Assembly (NCBI RefSeq): GCF_900129465.1
Contig: NZ_FSRA01000002.1
Location: 1,984,001 to 2,048,000 of the forward strand
Origin: Chitinophaga niabensis
GTDB lineage: Bacteria > Bacteroidota > Bacteroidia > Chitinophagales > Chitinophagaceae
Reading direction: 5' to 3'
DNA length: 64,000 nt
Of this stretch, positions 8,847 through 16,774 are shown one piece after another. The position numbers and the translations under genes are program-made. Under the pieces are notes generated by a model. The model saw only the letters and a list, made by a program, of their open reading frames with translations, did not search any database and was not told the DNA's origin. Positions within the stretch are counted from its first letter, which is position 1. The number at the start of each line of letters is the position of its first letter.

Positions 8847-9330
8847 TTGCTAATCCTTGCCGGCACCTATAGTACCGTTTTAATTTTGTGAAAATCAATT
8901 ATTTCCATCACATTTGCAGCCCCCAAGCGGTTGCAAATGTGCCGCGTAAAGTTAACAACTTCTGTTGTACGATAAGGGGGAAATTTACCAAATAAAATGG
9001 TGGAAATCTTTTTACACAAAATGTGTGAATAAGACAGACCTTTGCTATGGATTTTCTGTCATTTTGGTGGATAACCGGGTACGAAAAGGTGGATAACTAC
9101 CGTTTTGTTGTTGTATAACGTGTGCATTGTGCACGTATAAATTTTGTTCCGGAAGAAAAAGGTTTTAATAGAAATTGCGGTTACCTTAGTTTTTCCGGCT
9201 TGAAAAAATTTACAATTTGTTAAAGATGGGTGAATGAGATCAGATGCAAAATAGTTGTAAATGTATAAAGGCATAGGGTCATCCAGTAACCATGATTTAT
9301 TTCTTAACCTTATTAACGCACTAAATATAA
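8847..9330. other. Divergent intergenic region between pheT and dnaB
   Basis: 484 bases with no credible gene (an open frame at 9059-9274 on the minus strand has no family features). It must hold the promoters of leftward pheT and rightward dnaB. Apart from the inverted repeat at 8909-8941 I see no clear sites. Confidence 0.5.
8909..8941 (-). promoter_or_regulatory. Inverted repeat in the pheT leader
   Basis: Perfect 10-base arms CACATTTGCA (8909-8918) and TGCAAATGTG (8932-8941), extendable inward by CC/GG pairs, lie 63 bases upstream of the pheT start. No U-tract follows on the pheT strand, so it does not look like a simple terminator; an operator or leader control structure is possible. 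Confidence 0.4.
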
Positions 9331-10908
9331 ATGGATCTCAATCTCAAGAAAGACCGAAATACACGTCGCAAGCCGGGTATTGACATTTCCACGATGGTCT
9401 ATGGCAAAATCCCTCCCCAGGCCAAAGAATTAGAAGAAGCTGTATTGGGTGCCCTCATGTTAGAAAAGGGTGCTTTTGATACGGTCATCGAGATCCTGAA
9501 ACCGGAATGTTTTTACGTAGATGCCCACCAGAAGATCTTTGCATGTATGCAAAGGCTGGCGGCGAAGTCTGTGCCTGTGGATATCCTCACGGTGGTGGAA
9601 GAGCTGAAATCTTCTGCAGACCTGGAGGCAGTGGGTGGCCCTTTCTTTGTTACCCGGCTGACCAATATGGTAGTTTCTTCGGCTAATATTGAGGCGCATG
9701 CGCGTATCGTATTGCAGAAATTCATTCAGCGGGAGCTGATCCGCATTTCCGGAGAGATCATCAGCGAATCCTATGAGGATACGGCTGATGTGTTCGATCT
9801 GCTGGACCAGGCAGAATCCAAACTGTTTGAAATCACTAATAATCACCTCCGTAAGAACTATGATTCCATCGACCGCGTGTTGGTGAATACCCTCAAGCGT
9901 ATTGAGGACTTGCGGAATAAAGGGGACGATATCACAGGGGTACCTTCAGGATTCCCCACATTGGATAAGATCACCTATGGCTTCCAGCCTTCTGACCTTA
10001 TCATCATCGCGGCCCGTCCATCTGTGGGTAAAACGGCGTTCGCGCTGAACCTTGCCCGGAATGCGGCTTTGCATCCCAAGTTCCCGAAAGGGGCTGTGGT
10101 GTTTTCGCTTGAGATGTCCAGCGGGCAGCTCGTTCAAAGGATCCTGGCTGCCGAGGCAGAGATCAAACTGGAAAAGATCACCCGGGGTAAACTGGAGGAG
10201 CATGAGATGCGGAAACTGATGACCCACGGTATTGAAAGACTGGCTAAAGCGCCCATCTTCATAGATGATACCCCCGGTCTGAACATCTTTGAATTACGTG
10301 CCAAATGCCGCAGGCTGGTACATAACCACGGAGTAGGGATCATCATCATCGACTACCTTCAATTGATGAGTGGTGGCGGTGCGGAAGGTAAGAACTCCAA
10401 CCGGGAACAGGAGATCAGTAAGATCTCCCGCGACCTGAAAGGGCTCGCAAAAGAGTTGATGGTGCCGGTCATTGCACTTTCGCAGTTGAGCCGGGATGTG
10501 GAGAAACGGAAAGATGGTAACAAAATGCCGCAGTTGAGTGACCTCCGGGAATCCGGTGCAATTGAGCAGGATGCGGACATGGTAATGTTCCTCTACCGCC
10601 CTGAGTATTATGAGATCACTACCAACGAAATGGGAGAATCCAACAAAGGGGAAACACACGTAAGGATCGCGAAACACAGGAATGGTCAGTTGGATACCGT
10701 GAAGCTCAGAGCCGTACTGGAATACCAGCGTTTTGAAGATGACGGCCCTGTTGACGGCCCGCCAAGCACAGGCGGCAACTCCTTTGCAGGCATGAAGAAC
10801 CGCGGCGCAGGCGGAGAACATGACGAGGCTAAGATCTTCATTCAGAAAGGATCGAAGATGAATGATATGGATTTTGATGACGACGCATTCGGAGATGCTC
10901 CGTTCTAA
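9331..10908 (+). CDS. dnaB: Replicative DNA helicase DnaB
   Basis: Hexameric helicase of the replication fork. The 525 residues comprise the N-terminal primase-interacting domain (about 28-130), linker, and RecA-like ATPase with Walker A ARPSVGKT at 228-235, Walker B IIIIDYLQLM, and the arginine-finger region QEISKISRDLKGLAKEL. The C-terminal tail after about residue 470 is acidic and glycine-rich (DDGPVDGPPSTGG, MDFDDDAFGDAPF), as in other Bacteroidota DnaB. No intein is present. It is followed by its own terminator. Confidence 0.97.
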   Translation: MDLNLKKDRNTRRKPGIDISTMVYGKIPPQAKELEEAVLGALMLEKGAFDTVIEILKPECFYVDAHQKIFACMQRLAAKSVPVDILTVVEELKSSADLEAVGGPFFVTRLTNMVVSSANIEAHARIVLQKFIQRELIRISGEIISESYEDTADVFDLLDQAESKLFEITNNHLRKNYDSIDRVLVNTLKRIEDLRNKGDDITGVPSGFPTLDKITYGFQPSDLIIIAARPSVGKTAFALNLARNAALHPKFPKGAVVFSLEMSSGQLVQRILAAEAEIKLEKITRGKLEEHEMRKLMTHGIERLAKAPIFIDDTPGLNIFELRAKCRRLVHNHGVGIIIIDYLQLMSGGGAEGKNSNREQEISKISRDLKGLAKELMVPVIALSQLSRDVEKRKDGNKMPQLSDLRESGAIEQDADMVMFLYRPEYYEITTNEMGESNKGETHVRIAKHRNGQLDTVKLRAVLEYQRFEDDGPVDGPPSTGGNSFAGMKNRGAGGEHDEAKIFIQKGSKMNDMDFDDDAFGDAPF

Positions 10909-10931
10909 ACGGAACATTTTTAAATAACGGG

Positions 10932-10962
10932 AGCCGGCATCATAACGATGACCGGCTTTTTT
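10932..10962 (+). terminator. Terminator of dnaB
   Basis: Arms AGCCGG (10932-10937) and CCGGCT (10952-10957), extended by ATC/GAT with a one-base bulge, followed by a run of T. Confidence 0.8.
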
Positions 10963-11007
10963 ATGACCTGATTTTTATGACCCAAACCCAAAGCATTTAC
11001 GGAAAAC

Positions 11008-12357
11008 ATGAAAAAGCTGTATACAAAGTACAAACCCCACTATAAAGACAATTTTCATTTAGCCTACCCGGTTGTTATCTCACAATTAGGGCATACCCTG
11101 GTTGGATTAAGTGACAGCATCATTATCGGCCATACAGGTAAAGTGCCCCTGGCTGCGGTGGCTCTGGGAACAGGCTTGTTCACCATTTTTATGGTAACAG
11201 GTATTGGCATTTCCTATGGTCTTACTCCATTGATCGCCCAAGAGAACGGACGTGGCAACCGCAGTATCTGCGGGCGTTTGCTGGCACATAGTTTTGTGAT
11301 CAATATGATCACGGGTATTGTGCTCTTTGGTTTGATATTGCTCACGGCGCATAACCTGTTCCGCATGGACCAGTCGCCGGACGTAGCTGCGCAGGCGAAT
11401 ATTTTTCTGCAATACCTCGCATATTCTTTTATCCCGCTGATGGTATTCCTGACGTTCAAGCAATTTGCGGAAGGGCTGGGCTTTACCAAGCAAGCCATGA
11501 ACATCAGTATCCTCGGGAACCTTCTGAACATTGGTTTGGGCATTACCCTGGTGTATGGTTTTAACATGGGGATTGCGGGCGTAGGTATTGCCACTTTCAC
11601 GGACCGTTTGCTGATGGGCATCACCATGGCCTGGTATGTATTACGTTCCCCGCGATTTAAAGAATACCTGCAAACCTTTAACCTGCGGGAGATCCAGGCG
11701 GCTACGCTGAAGAAGATAGCGGGCATGGGTGTTCCCGTGGCCTTACAGTATGTTTTTGAAGTGAGTGCTTTCAGTGGTGCCGCGATCATGGTGGGCTGGA
11801 TAGGATCTGCAGAACTGGCGGCACACCAGATTGCGCTGAGCCTGGCCGCCATGACCTATATGATGGCGAGCGGGATTTCAGCCGCGGCGGGCATTCGCAG
11901 TGGGAACAACTTAGGCAGGGGCAACTTTATGGAGCTGCGCAGATCTGCCATTGCCAGTTACCACATGGTATTGGTGCTGATGGGTTGTGCTGCAGTATTC
12001 TTTATGGTGTTCAAACAAATACTGCCTTCCTTTTATATACAGGACCCTGCTGTGATACATATCGCATCCGGCCTGCTGGTGATCGCCGCTTTCTTCCAGT
12101 TATTTGATGGTACACAAGTAGTGGGATTGGGTGTGTTAAGAGGTTTGGGAGATGTGAAAGCCCCTACCATTATTACCATGCTGGCCTACTGGGGATTAGG
12201 CATTCCCGTGGGGTATGTATTAGGCATCAAACTGAATTACGGCGTGTATGGGGTTTGGTGGGGATTGCTGCTGGGTTTGCTGGTAGCCTCAGTTTTACTC
12301 TTCTTCCGTTTTCAATCCATCACCCGCAGATTGGAACAACAACAGGAAAAGGTATAA
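11008..12357 (+). CDS. MATE family multidrug efflux transporter
   Basis: Inner-membrane antiporter exporting drugs or cations with Na+ or H+. The 449 residues contain about 12 membrane helices in two MatE halves (about 15-175 and 235-395). The first helix carries the usual AYPVVISQLGHTLVGLSDSIIIG stretch, split here across the first and second helices, and the N-terminal half has GLTPLIAQENGRGN. The length is normal. The downstream rsmE gene begins 9 bases after the stop, suggesting cotranscription without an obvious functional link. The substrate is unknown. Confidence 0.92.
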   Translation: MKKLYTKYKPHYKDNFHLAYPVVISQLGHTLVGLSDSIIIGHTGKVPLAAVALGTGLFTIFMVTGIGISYGLTPLIAQENGRGNRSICGRLLAHSFVINMITGIVLFGLILLTAHNLFRMDQSPDVAAQANIFLQYLAYSFIPLMVFLTFKQFAEGLGFTKQAMNISILGNLLNIGLGITLVYGFNMGIAGVGIATFTDRLLMGITMAWYVLRSPRFKEYLQTFNLREIQAATLKKIAGMGVPVALQYVFEVSAFSGAAIMVGWIGSAELAAHQIALSLAAMTYMMASGISAAAGIRSGNNLGRGNFMELRRSAIASYHMVLVLMGCAAVFFMVFKQILPSFYIQDPAVIHIASGLLVIAAFFQLFDGTQVVGLGVLRGLGDVKAPTIITMLAYWGLGIPVGYVLGIKLNYGVYGVWWGLLLGLLVASVLLFFRFQSITRRLEQQQEKV

Positions 12358-12366
12358 TTTTACAGG

Positions 12367-13089
12367 ATGGAGTTACCGGTATTTTACGCGAAAGATCTTT
12401 CCTCCGGCCAGGGGTTTTATACGATGGATGAACCAACATCCAAGTATTGCATCCAGGTATTGCGCAATGAAAAAGGAGATAAAGTATTACTGGCAGATGG
12501 CAGGGGCACCCGCTATGAAGCGGTGATCACAGATGATCACCGGAAAAAATGCGTGCTGCAGATCAGCGGGGAAACAGCCATGCCTGTACCGGTACCTCAT
12601 TTGCGTATAGCCATTGCTTTTACGAAGAATACTTCCCGGATGGAATGGTTCCTGGAAAAAGCCGTAGAGATCGGTATTGCCGGGATCATTCCTTTGCTTA
12701 CACAACGAACAGAAAAAGAGAAATTTAAGGCAGAGCGCCTGGAAAATATCCTGGTGTCCGCCATGCTGCAATCCAAACAATGGTATCTGCCGGTGTTGAC
12801 GGAACCTATGCCTTTTGACAAAGCATTAGGTGCTGCGGGGCAAAAGCTGATCGCTCATTGCCTGCCGGATGAAAAGAAACATTTGCTGGATGTAATGTTA
12901 CCGGGAAAGGATACGCTGTTATTGATAGGTCCGGAAGGTGATTTTACGCCTGAGGAGATCACATCTGCATTGGAAAAGGGGTGTTTACCGGTATCGTTGG
13001 GGGATACCCGTTTAAGGACAGAAACGGCCGGGGTAGTGGGTGGTACGTTGATGGCTGCAGCCAACAGGGCAGGTGCTAAATTATCCTAA
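12367..13089 (+). CDS. rsmE: 16S rRNA (uracil-1498-N3)-methyltransferase
   Basis: SPOUT-class enzyme that methylates U1498 of 16S rRNA with S-adenosylmethionine. The 240 residues show an N-terminal PUA-like domain (about 1-70) and the C-terminal knotted SAM domain with LLIGPEGDFTPEEI near 180 and LGDTRLRTETAGV near 212, both diagnostic. The start ATG follows the MATE gene by 9 bases. Confidence 0.95.
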   Translation: MELPVFYAKDLSSGQGFYTMDEPTSKYCIQVLRNEKGDKVLLADGRGTRYEAVITDDHRKKCVLQISGETAMPVPVPHLRIAIAFTKNTSRMEWFLEKAVEIGIAGIIPLLTQRTEKEKFKAERLENILVSAMLQSKQWYLPVLTEPMPFDKALGAAGQKLIAHCLPDEKKHLLDVMLPGKDTLLLIGPEGDFTPEEITSALEKGCLPVSLGDTRLRTETAGVVGGTLMAAANRAGAKLS

Positions 13090-13221
13090 GGGCCGGGTAT
13101 GCTGAATCTGTCTTATAGGATAGGATCGCCCTTCCTTTATATTGTTAAAATACTATCAGCACTACTGACATCTGCTGACACTTTTTTTGAATTTTATCCG
13201 CTGTAACGCAATGCCATCAGG

Positions 13222-13332
13222 CATCTTCCTTCAATCCTTCAGTGATCCTTCAGTGGTGCTCAGTGCCAGCAAGGCTTTGAGGGTGTTTCACTGAAGGATC
13301 GCTGAAGGATCACTGAAGGATGGTAGAAGGAT
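13222..13332. repeat. 11-bp-period tandem repeat arranged as an inverted repeat
   Basis: Two copies of ATCCTTCAGTG (13234-13244, 13245-13255), flanked by degenerate copies, face four copies on the other side: CACTGAAGGAT (13289-13299), CGCTGAAGGAT, CACTGAAGGAT and GGTAGAAGGAT (to 13332). The two sides are reverse complements, giving a 22-base stem with one mismatch and a 33-base loop. It lies between the convergent rsmE and terC genes and stops eight bases short of terC. Similar 11-bp-period arrays with different unit sequence occur at 49901-49998 and 62366-62431. Confidence 0.85.
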
Positions 13333-13340
13333 GGCCCTTT

Positions 13341-14117
13341 TTATTTCTTTTCTTCCTGGTTTAATTTTGGCTCCCTCAGTTCCACAGGCGGCTGCGTTTT
13401 CTTCCTCATCCTCATATTCAGTAATTCTACTGCAAAAGAGAAGGCCATGGCAAAGTATACATAGTTCTTCAGGTGAAGATCATGTACGGCTTCAGGGTTC
13501 CATCCTTCCATCAGCAGGATACCACCTACCATGATGAGGAAGGAGAGGGCCAGCATTTTAAGGGTGGGATGTTTGTGGATGAAATTACTGATCCTGGGGG
13601 CGAAGGAGAACATAATGAACATAGCGATCACTACGGCTACGATCATGATCTCAATATGTTTGGCCAGCCCTACGGCTGTGATGATACTGTCGAACGAAAA
13701 CACCATGTCTATAATGATGATCTGGCCTACCACATTGGCAAGGGTGGCTGTGCCTCCTTTGGCTTTGGGGCCGGCTTCATCTTCTCCTTCCAGTTTATGG
13801 TGAATTTCCAGTGTAGTTTTAACGAGCAGGAACAAACCACCCGCAAGCATGATGAGGTCGCGGAGGCTGATACCTTTATCGCCAATATGGAACAGCGGGT
13901 TTACAGCTCTCACGATGTAACCGATAAACAAAAGGAGTATTACGCGAACGGCTATACCGGTGAACATCCAGATGCGCCTGGCCTGGTTCCTTTTGTGTTC
14001 AGGCAAGCGGTTCATAACAATGGAAACAAAGATAACGTTGTCTATCCCCAGTACTACTTCCATTAAGGTTAAGGTGAAGAGGCTGATGAGAGAATCAACG
14101 GTTAATAATTCCTGCAT
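13341..14117 (-). CDS. TerC family integral membrane protein
   Basis: A 258-residue membrane protein of the TerC/Alx family, linked to tellurite resistance, metal homeostasis and metalation of exported proteins. Seven to nine helices are visible; the family-specific acidic residues in EVVLGIDNVIF (about 21-31) and IDMVFSFDSI (about 134-143) are intact. A charged tail (LREPKLNQEEKK) ends the protein. It lies nine bases downstream of pyrD on the same strand. The precise ion is unknown. Confidence 0.9.
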   Translation of the reverse strand: MQELLTVDSLISLFTLTLMEVVLGIDNVIFVSIVMNRLPEHKRNQARRIWMFTGIAVRVILLLFIGYIVRAVNPLFHIGDKGISLRDLIMLAGGLFLLVKTTLEIHHKLEGEDEAGPKAKGGTATLANVVGQIIIIDMVFSFDSIITAVGLAKHIEIMIVAVVIAMFIMFSFAPRISNFIHKHPTLKMLALSFLIMVGGILLMEGWNPEAVHDLHLKNYVYFAMAFSFAVELLNMRMRKKTQPPVELREPKLNQEEKK

Positions 14118-14126
14118 GATATATGT

Positions 14127-15155
14127 TTATGATTGAGTTAAACCCTGGCAGATCTTTTTCACGATGGAAGGGCCTTCATAGATGAAACCGGTATATACCT
14201 GTACCAAAGAAGCACCTGCATCCAGTTTTTCCTGCGCGTCTGCTGCGGTGAAAATACCTCCCACGGCAATAATAGGAATTTTTCCACCGGAATGCTGGTG
14301 AATATAACGGATCACTTCTGTGGCCTTTTGTTTTACGGGTAAACCACTGAGGCCGCCGGCACCGATCTTTTGCAGCGTGGTGTCATCTGTTTGCAGATCT
14401 TCACGGCTGATGGTGGTATTGGTGGCAACAATGCCAGCCAGCCCGGTTTCCTGTACTATTTCTATAATATCGTCCAGCTGCTCCGTAGTAAGGTCCGGCG
14501 CAATTTTCAGGAGGATGGGTTTGGGATTTTTCTTTTGTGCATTCAGCGTTTGCAGGTGATGCAGCAGTTGCTTAAGTGGTTCTTTCTCCTGTAATGCTCT
14601 CAGGCCGGGAGTATTGGGAGAGCTTACATTCACAACAAAATAGTCTACCCCGTCGAAGAGCGCATGGAAACATTTTTCGTAATCGCTTACGGCTTCTTCG
14701 TTGGGGGTTAATTTATTCTTACCGATGTTACCACCTATAATAATATTGGAGCGGCGTTTTAATAATCTCCTGGCGGCAGAGGGCGCCCCTTCATTATTAA
14801 AGCCCATGCGGTTGATCAGCGCTTTGTCTTCCGGCAGGCGGAATAACCTTGGCTGATCGTTGCCGGGTTGCGGAAGTGGGGTAACGGTACCTATTTCCAC
14901 AAAACCAAAGCCCAGGTGTGCCAGTTCGTCTATGAACCGGGCATCCTTATCAAATCCTGCGGCGAGGCCTACAGGGTTTTTAAAGGTCAATCCCCAAAGG
15001 GTGCGTTCCAGCCCGCTGTTTTTGGGCTGGCAGAATGCGTCCAGCACATTTTTGCCAAAGGGCAGTGCATTGATCACTTTAAGTCCCCGCATTACTCCGT
15101 AGTGTATACTTTCCGGGGGGAAATTGAAAAGTATTTTTCTGATAAAGCCGTACAT
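14127..15155 (-). CDS. pyrD: Dihydroorotate dehydrogenase (quinone), class 2
   Basis: Membrane-associated flavoenzyme oxidising dihydroorotate to orotate in pyrimidine synthesis. I chose the start at 15155 (MYGFIRKILFNFPPE), 342 residues, because class 2 enzymes begin with this amphipathic membrane helix; the frame is open to 15227. FMN-binding GLAAGFDKDARFIDEL (about 64-79) and the class 2 catalytic serine in VNVSSPNTPGLR are present, with GAGGLSG and VGGIFTA near the end. It is divergent from the sigma factor gene 80 bases away. Confidence 0.95.
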   Translation of the reverse strand: MYGFIRKILFNFPPESIHYGVMRGLKVINALPFGKNVLDAFCQPKNSGLERTLWGLTFKNPVGLAAGFDKDARFIDELAHLGFGFVEIGTVTPLPQPGNDQPRLFRLPEDKALINRMGFNNEGAPSAARRLLKRRSNIIIGGNIGKNKLTPNEEAVSDYEKCFHALFDGVDYFVVNVSSPNTPGLRALQEKEPLKQLLHHLQTLNAQKKNPKPILLKIAPDLTTEQLDDIIEIVQETGLAGIVATNTTISREDLQTDDTTLQKIGAGGLSGLPVKQKATEVIRYIHQHSGGKIPIIAVGGIFTAADAQEKLDAGASLVQVYTGFIYEGPSIVKKICQGLTQS

Positions 15156-15235
15156 GTGGGGCAAAGATATAAAATCGGGGAGAATCGCTATTTGGTTAAT
15201 CAGCGGTAGCCACATATTTTTGCCCACGTTATAAT

Positions 15236-15742
15236 ATGTTGGAGCTCCATACTTTCGAAAGGATATTTAAAGAGCACCATACTCATTGCCTGGCATTCGC
15301 CACCCATTACATTGGCGACCCCTATGAGGCAGAAGAGGTAGTGCAGCTTGTTTTTTCCCAGCTTTGGGAAAAGCGGGCAAGCATTGCCATACAGGGTTCC
15401 GAGCGGTCTTACCTCTTTTCCGCTATCCGGAATACGGCTATCAGCCAATGGCGAAAGCAGCATGTACGGTCCGAAAGGGAAAATTCCTTTGGCCAGATGC
15501 AGGAAACGGAGGTGCATCTTTCCCTTCAGGCAAGGGAACTGGAAAACAAACTGGAGGCAGCACTGGAAAAGTTGCCGGAGCGTTGCCGGGAAGTTTTTGT
15601 GCTTAGCCGGAAACAGCAACTGAAGTATGCCGAGATTGCCAGCGTGATGAATATTTCTGTTAAAACTGTTGAAAATCAAATGGGTAAGGCCCTCAAGATC
15701 CTCCACCAGGAACTGAAGGAGTACCTGAATCTTTTTTTATAA
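15236..15742 (+). CDS. ECF RNA polymerase sigma factor (FecI-like)
   Basis: A 168-residue sigma-70 factor of the extracytoplasmic type. Region 2 spans about 10-75 (DPYEAEEVVQLVFSQLWEKR) and region 4 about 105-160 (LPERCREVFVLSRKQQLKYAEIASVMNISVKTVENQM), with the linker rich in Q and E. It is the first gene of a sigma - FecR - STN TonB receptor - DUF4249 set, so it probably switches on that receptor when FecR signals ligand binding. Confidence 0.95.
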   Translation: MLELHTFERIFKEHHTHCLAFATHYIGDPYEAEEVVQLVFSQLWEKRASIAIQGSERSYLFSAIRNTAISQWRKQHVRSERENSFGQMQETEVHLSLQARELENKLEAALEKLPERCREVFVLSRKQQLKYAEIASVMNISVKTVENQMGKALKILHQELKEYLNLFL

Positions 15743-15802
15743 TAGGGGTATGACGTAATTAGAGGCGTCCTCTTCCCGAAACTGATAACATTACAACTGT
15801 TC

Positions 15803-16747
15803 ATGGGCATTTTGCAACCTGATGAGGCTATATATTCCTTGCTATGCAAGTATCTGCTGAATGAAGCGGATGCTGTAGAGCGCCAATGGGTGGAAACCTG
15901 GCGGAAGGAAGACCCTGCGAATGAAGAGATACTTTCTTCGATCCGCAGGATGCTGGATGCATTGCGCCCCGTGGGGAATATTCCCGGGCTGGATACCGAA
16001 TCCAGCTGGCAACGGTTGAAAACCACCATCGGGGTGGAAGGACCACGGGTGCGTAAAATGCATTGGGGGTTGAAAGTGGCGGCAGTGCTGGTATTGGCAC
16101 TTGGCATCGGGCTGTTTTTCCTAAAACCGGCAAAAGAGCAGGTATTCGCCGGTGCACAACAGGCAGAATTGAAAGATGGCAGCCGGGTAAACATGGAAAG
16201 CAATGCAGAGATGCATCTCGTAAAAGGATTCGGTAAAGCGGAACGCCGGGTACATTTTACCGGCAAAGCCCATTTTGATATTGCACAGAATGCCGAACAT
16301 CCTTTTGTGATTGTATTGGGGCATACGGAAATAAAAGTACTGGGCACCCGTTTTATGGTTGACTTCAAACCGCAGGACAGTTCCCTGGTGGTACTGGTGA
16401 ACAGCGGAAAGATCATGGTAACGGACCTGGATAAAAAGGACAGCGTGATATTGACCCCGGGAATGCTCTTACGCCGCGATCAGCAAAAAGAGCCATTCGC
16501 AGTGGCAGAAAATGTGCAGGACCTCAACAGGCGGCAACTGGTGTTTAGTAACGTACCTTTGGAGAAAGTGATCAGGACCATTGAGGTGGTGTATGGGGTG
16601 GAAGTGGAAATAGTGGATGCTGCCCTTCTGGAAAAAGTGGTGACGGCAAACTTTGAAAACGAGCCTATCGATAATGTTCTGGCAACCATTGCTTTTATTA
16701 CTAACACAGCGGTTGAGAAAACCGCACAGGGCTATTCCATTAAGTAA
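15803..16747 (+). CDS. FecR family anti-sigma factor
   Basis: A 314-residue inner-membrane regulator. The cytoplasmic N-terminus (about 1-85) binds the sigma factor; one membrane helix follows (about 88-106, WGLKVAAVLVLALGIGLFFL); the periplasmic part has the FecR domain (VNMESNAEMHLVKGFGKAERRVHFTGKAHFDI split over about 133-164) and a C-terminal DUF4974 domain (about 245-314, LEKVIRTIEVVYGVEV) that contacts the receptor STN domain. It lies 60 bases after the sigma gene and 27 before the receptor. Confidence 0.95.
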   Translation: MGILQPDEAIYSLLCKYLLNEADAVERQWVETWRKEDPANEEILSSIRRMLDALRPVGNIPGLDTESSWQRLKTTIGVEGPRVRKMHWGLKVAAVLVLALGIGLFFLKPAKEQVFAGAQQAELKDGSRVNMESNAEMHLVKGFGKAERRVHFTGKAHFDIAQNAEHPFVIVLGHTEIKVLGTRFMVDFKPQDSSLVVLVNSGKIMVTDLDKKDSVILTPGMLLRRDQQKEPFAVAENVQDLNRRQLVFSNVPLEKVIRTIEVVYGVEVEIVDAALLEKVVTANFENEPIDNVLATIAFITNTAVEKTAQGYSIK

Positions 16748-16774
16748 AACCTAACTTAAAAAAACTACTATAAC

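Noticed and set aside
9059..9274. Possible 71-residue protein in the pheT/dnaB gap
   Set aside because: No start context, family features or sensible composition.
13222..13332. CRISPR array
   Set aside because: The units are 11 bp with no spacers and are mirrored, unlike CRISPR repeats; no cas genes are near.
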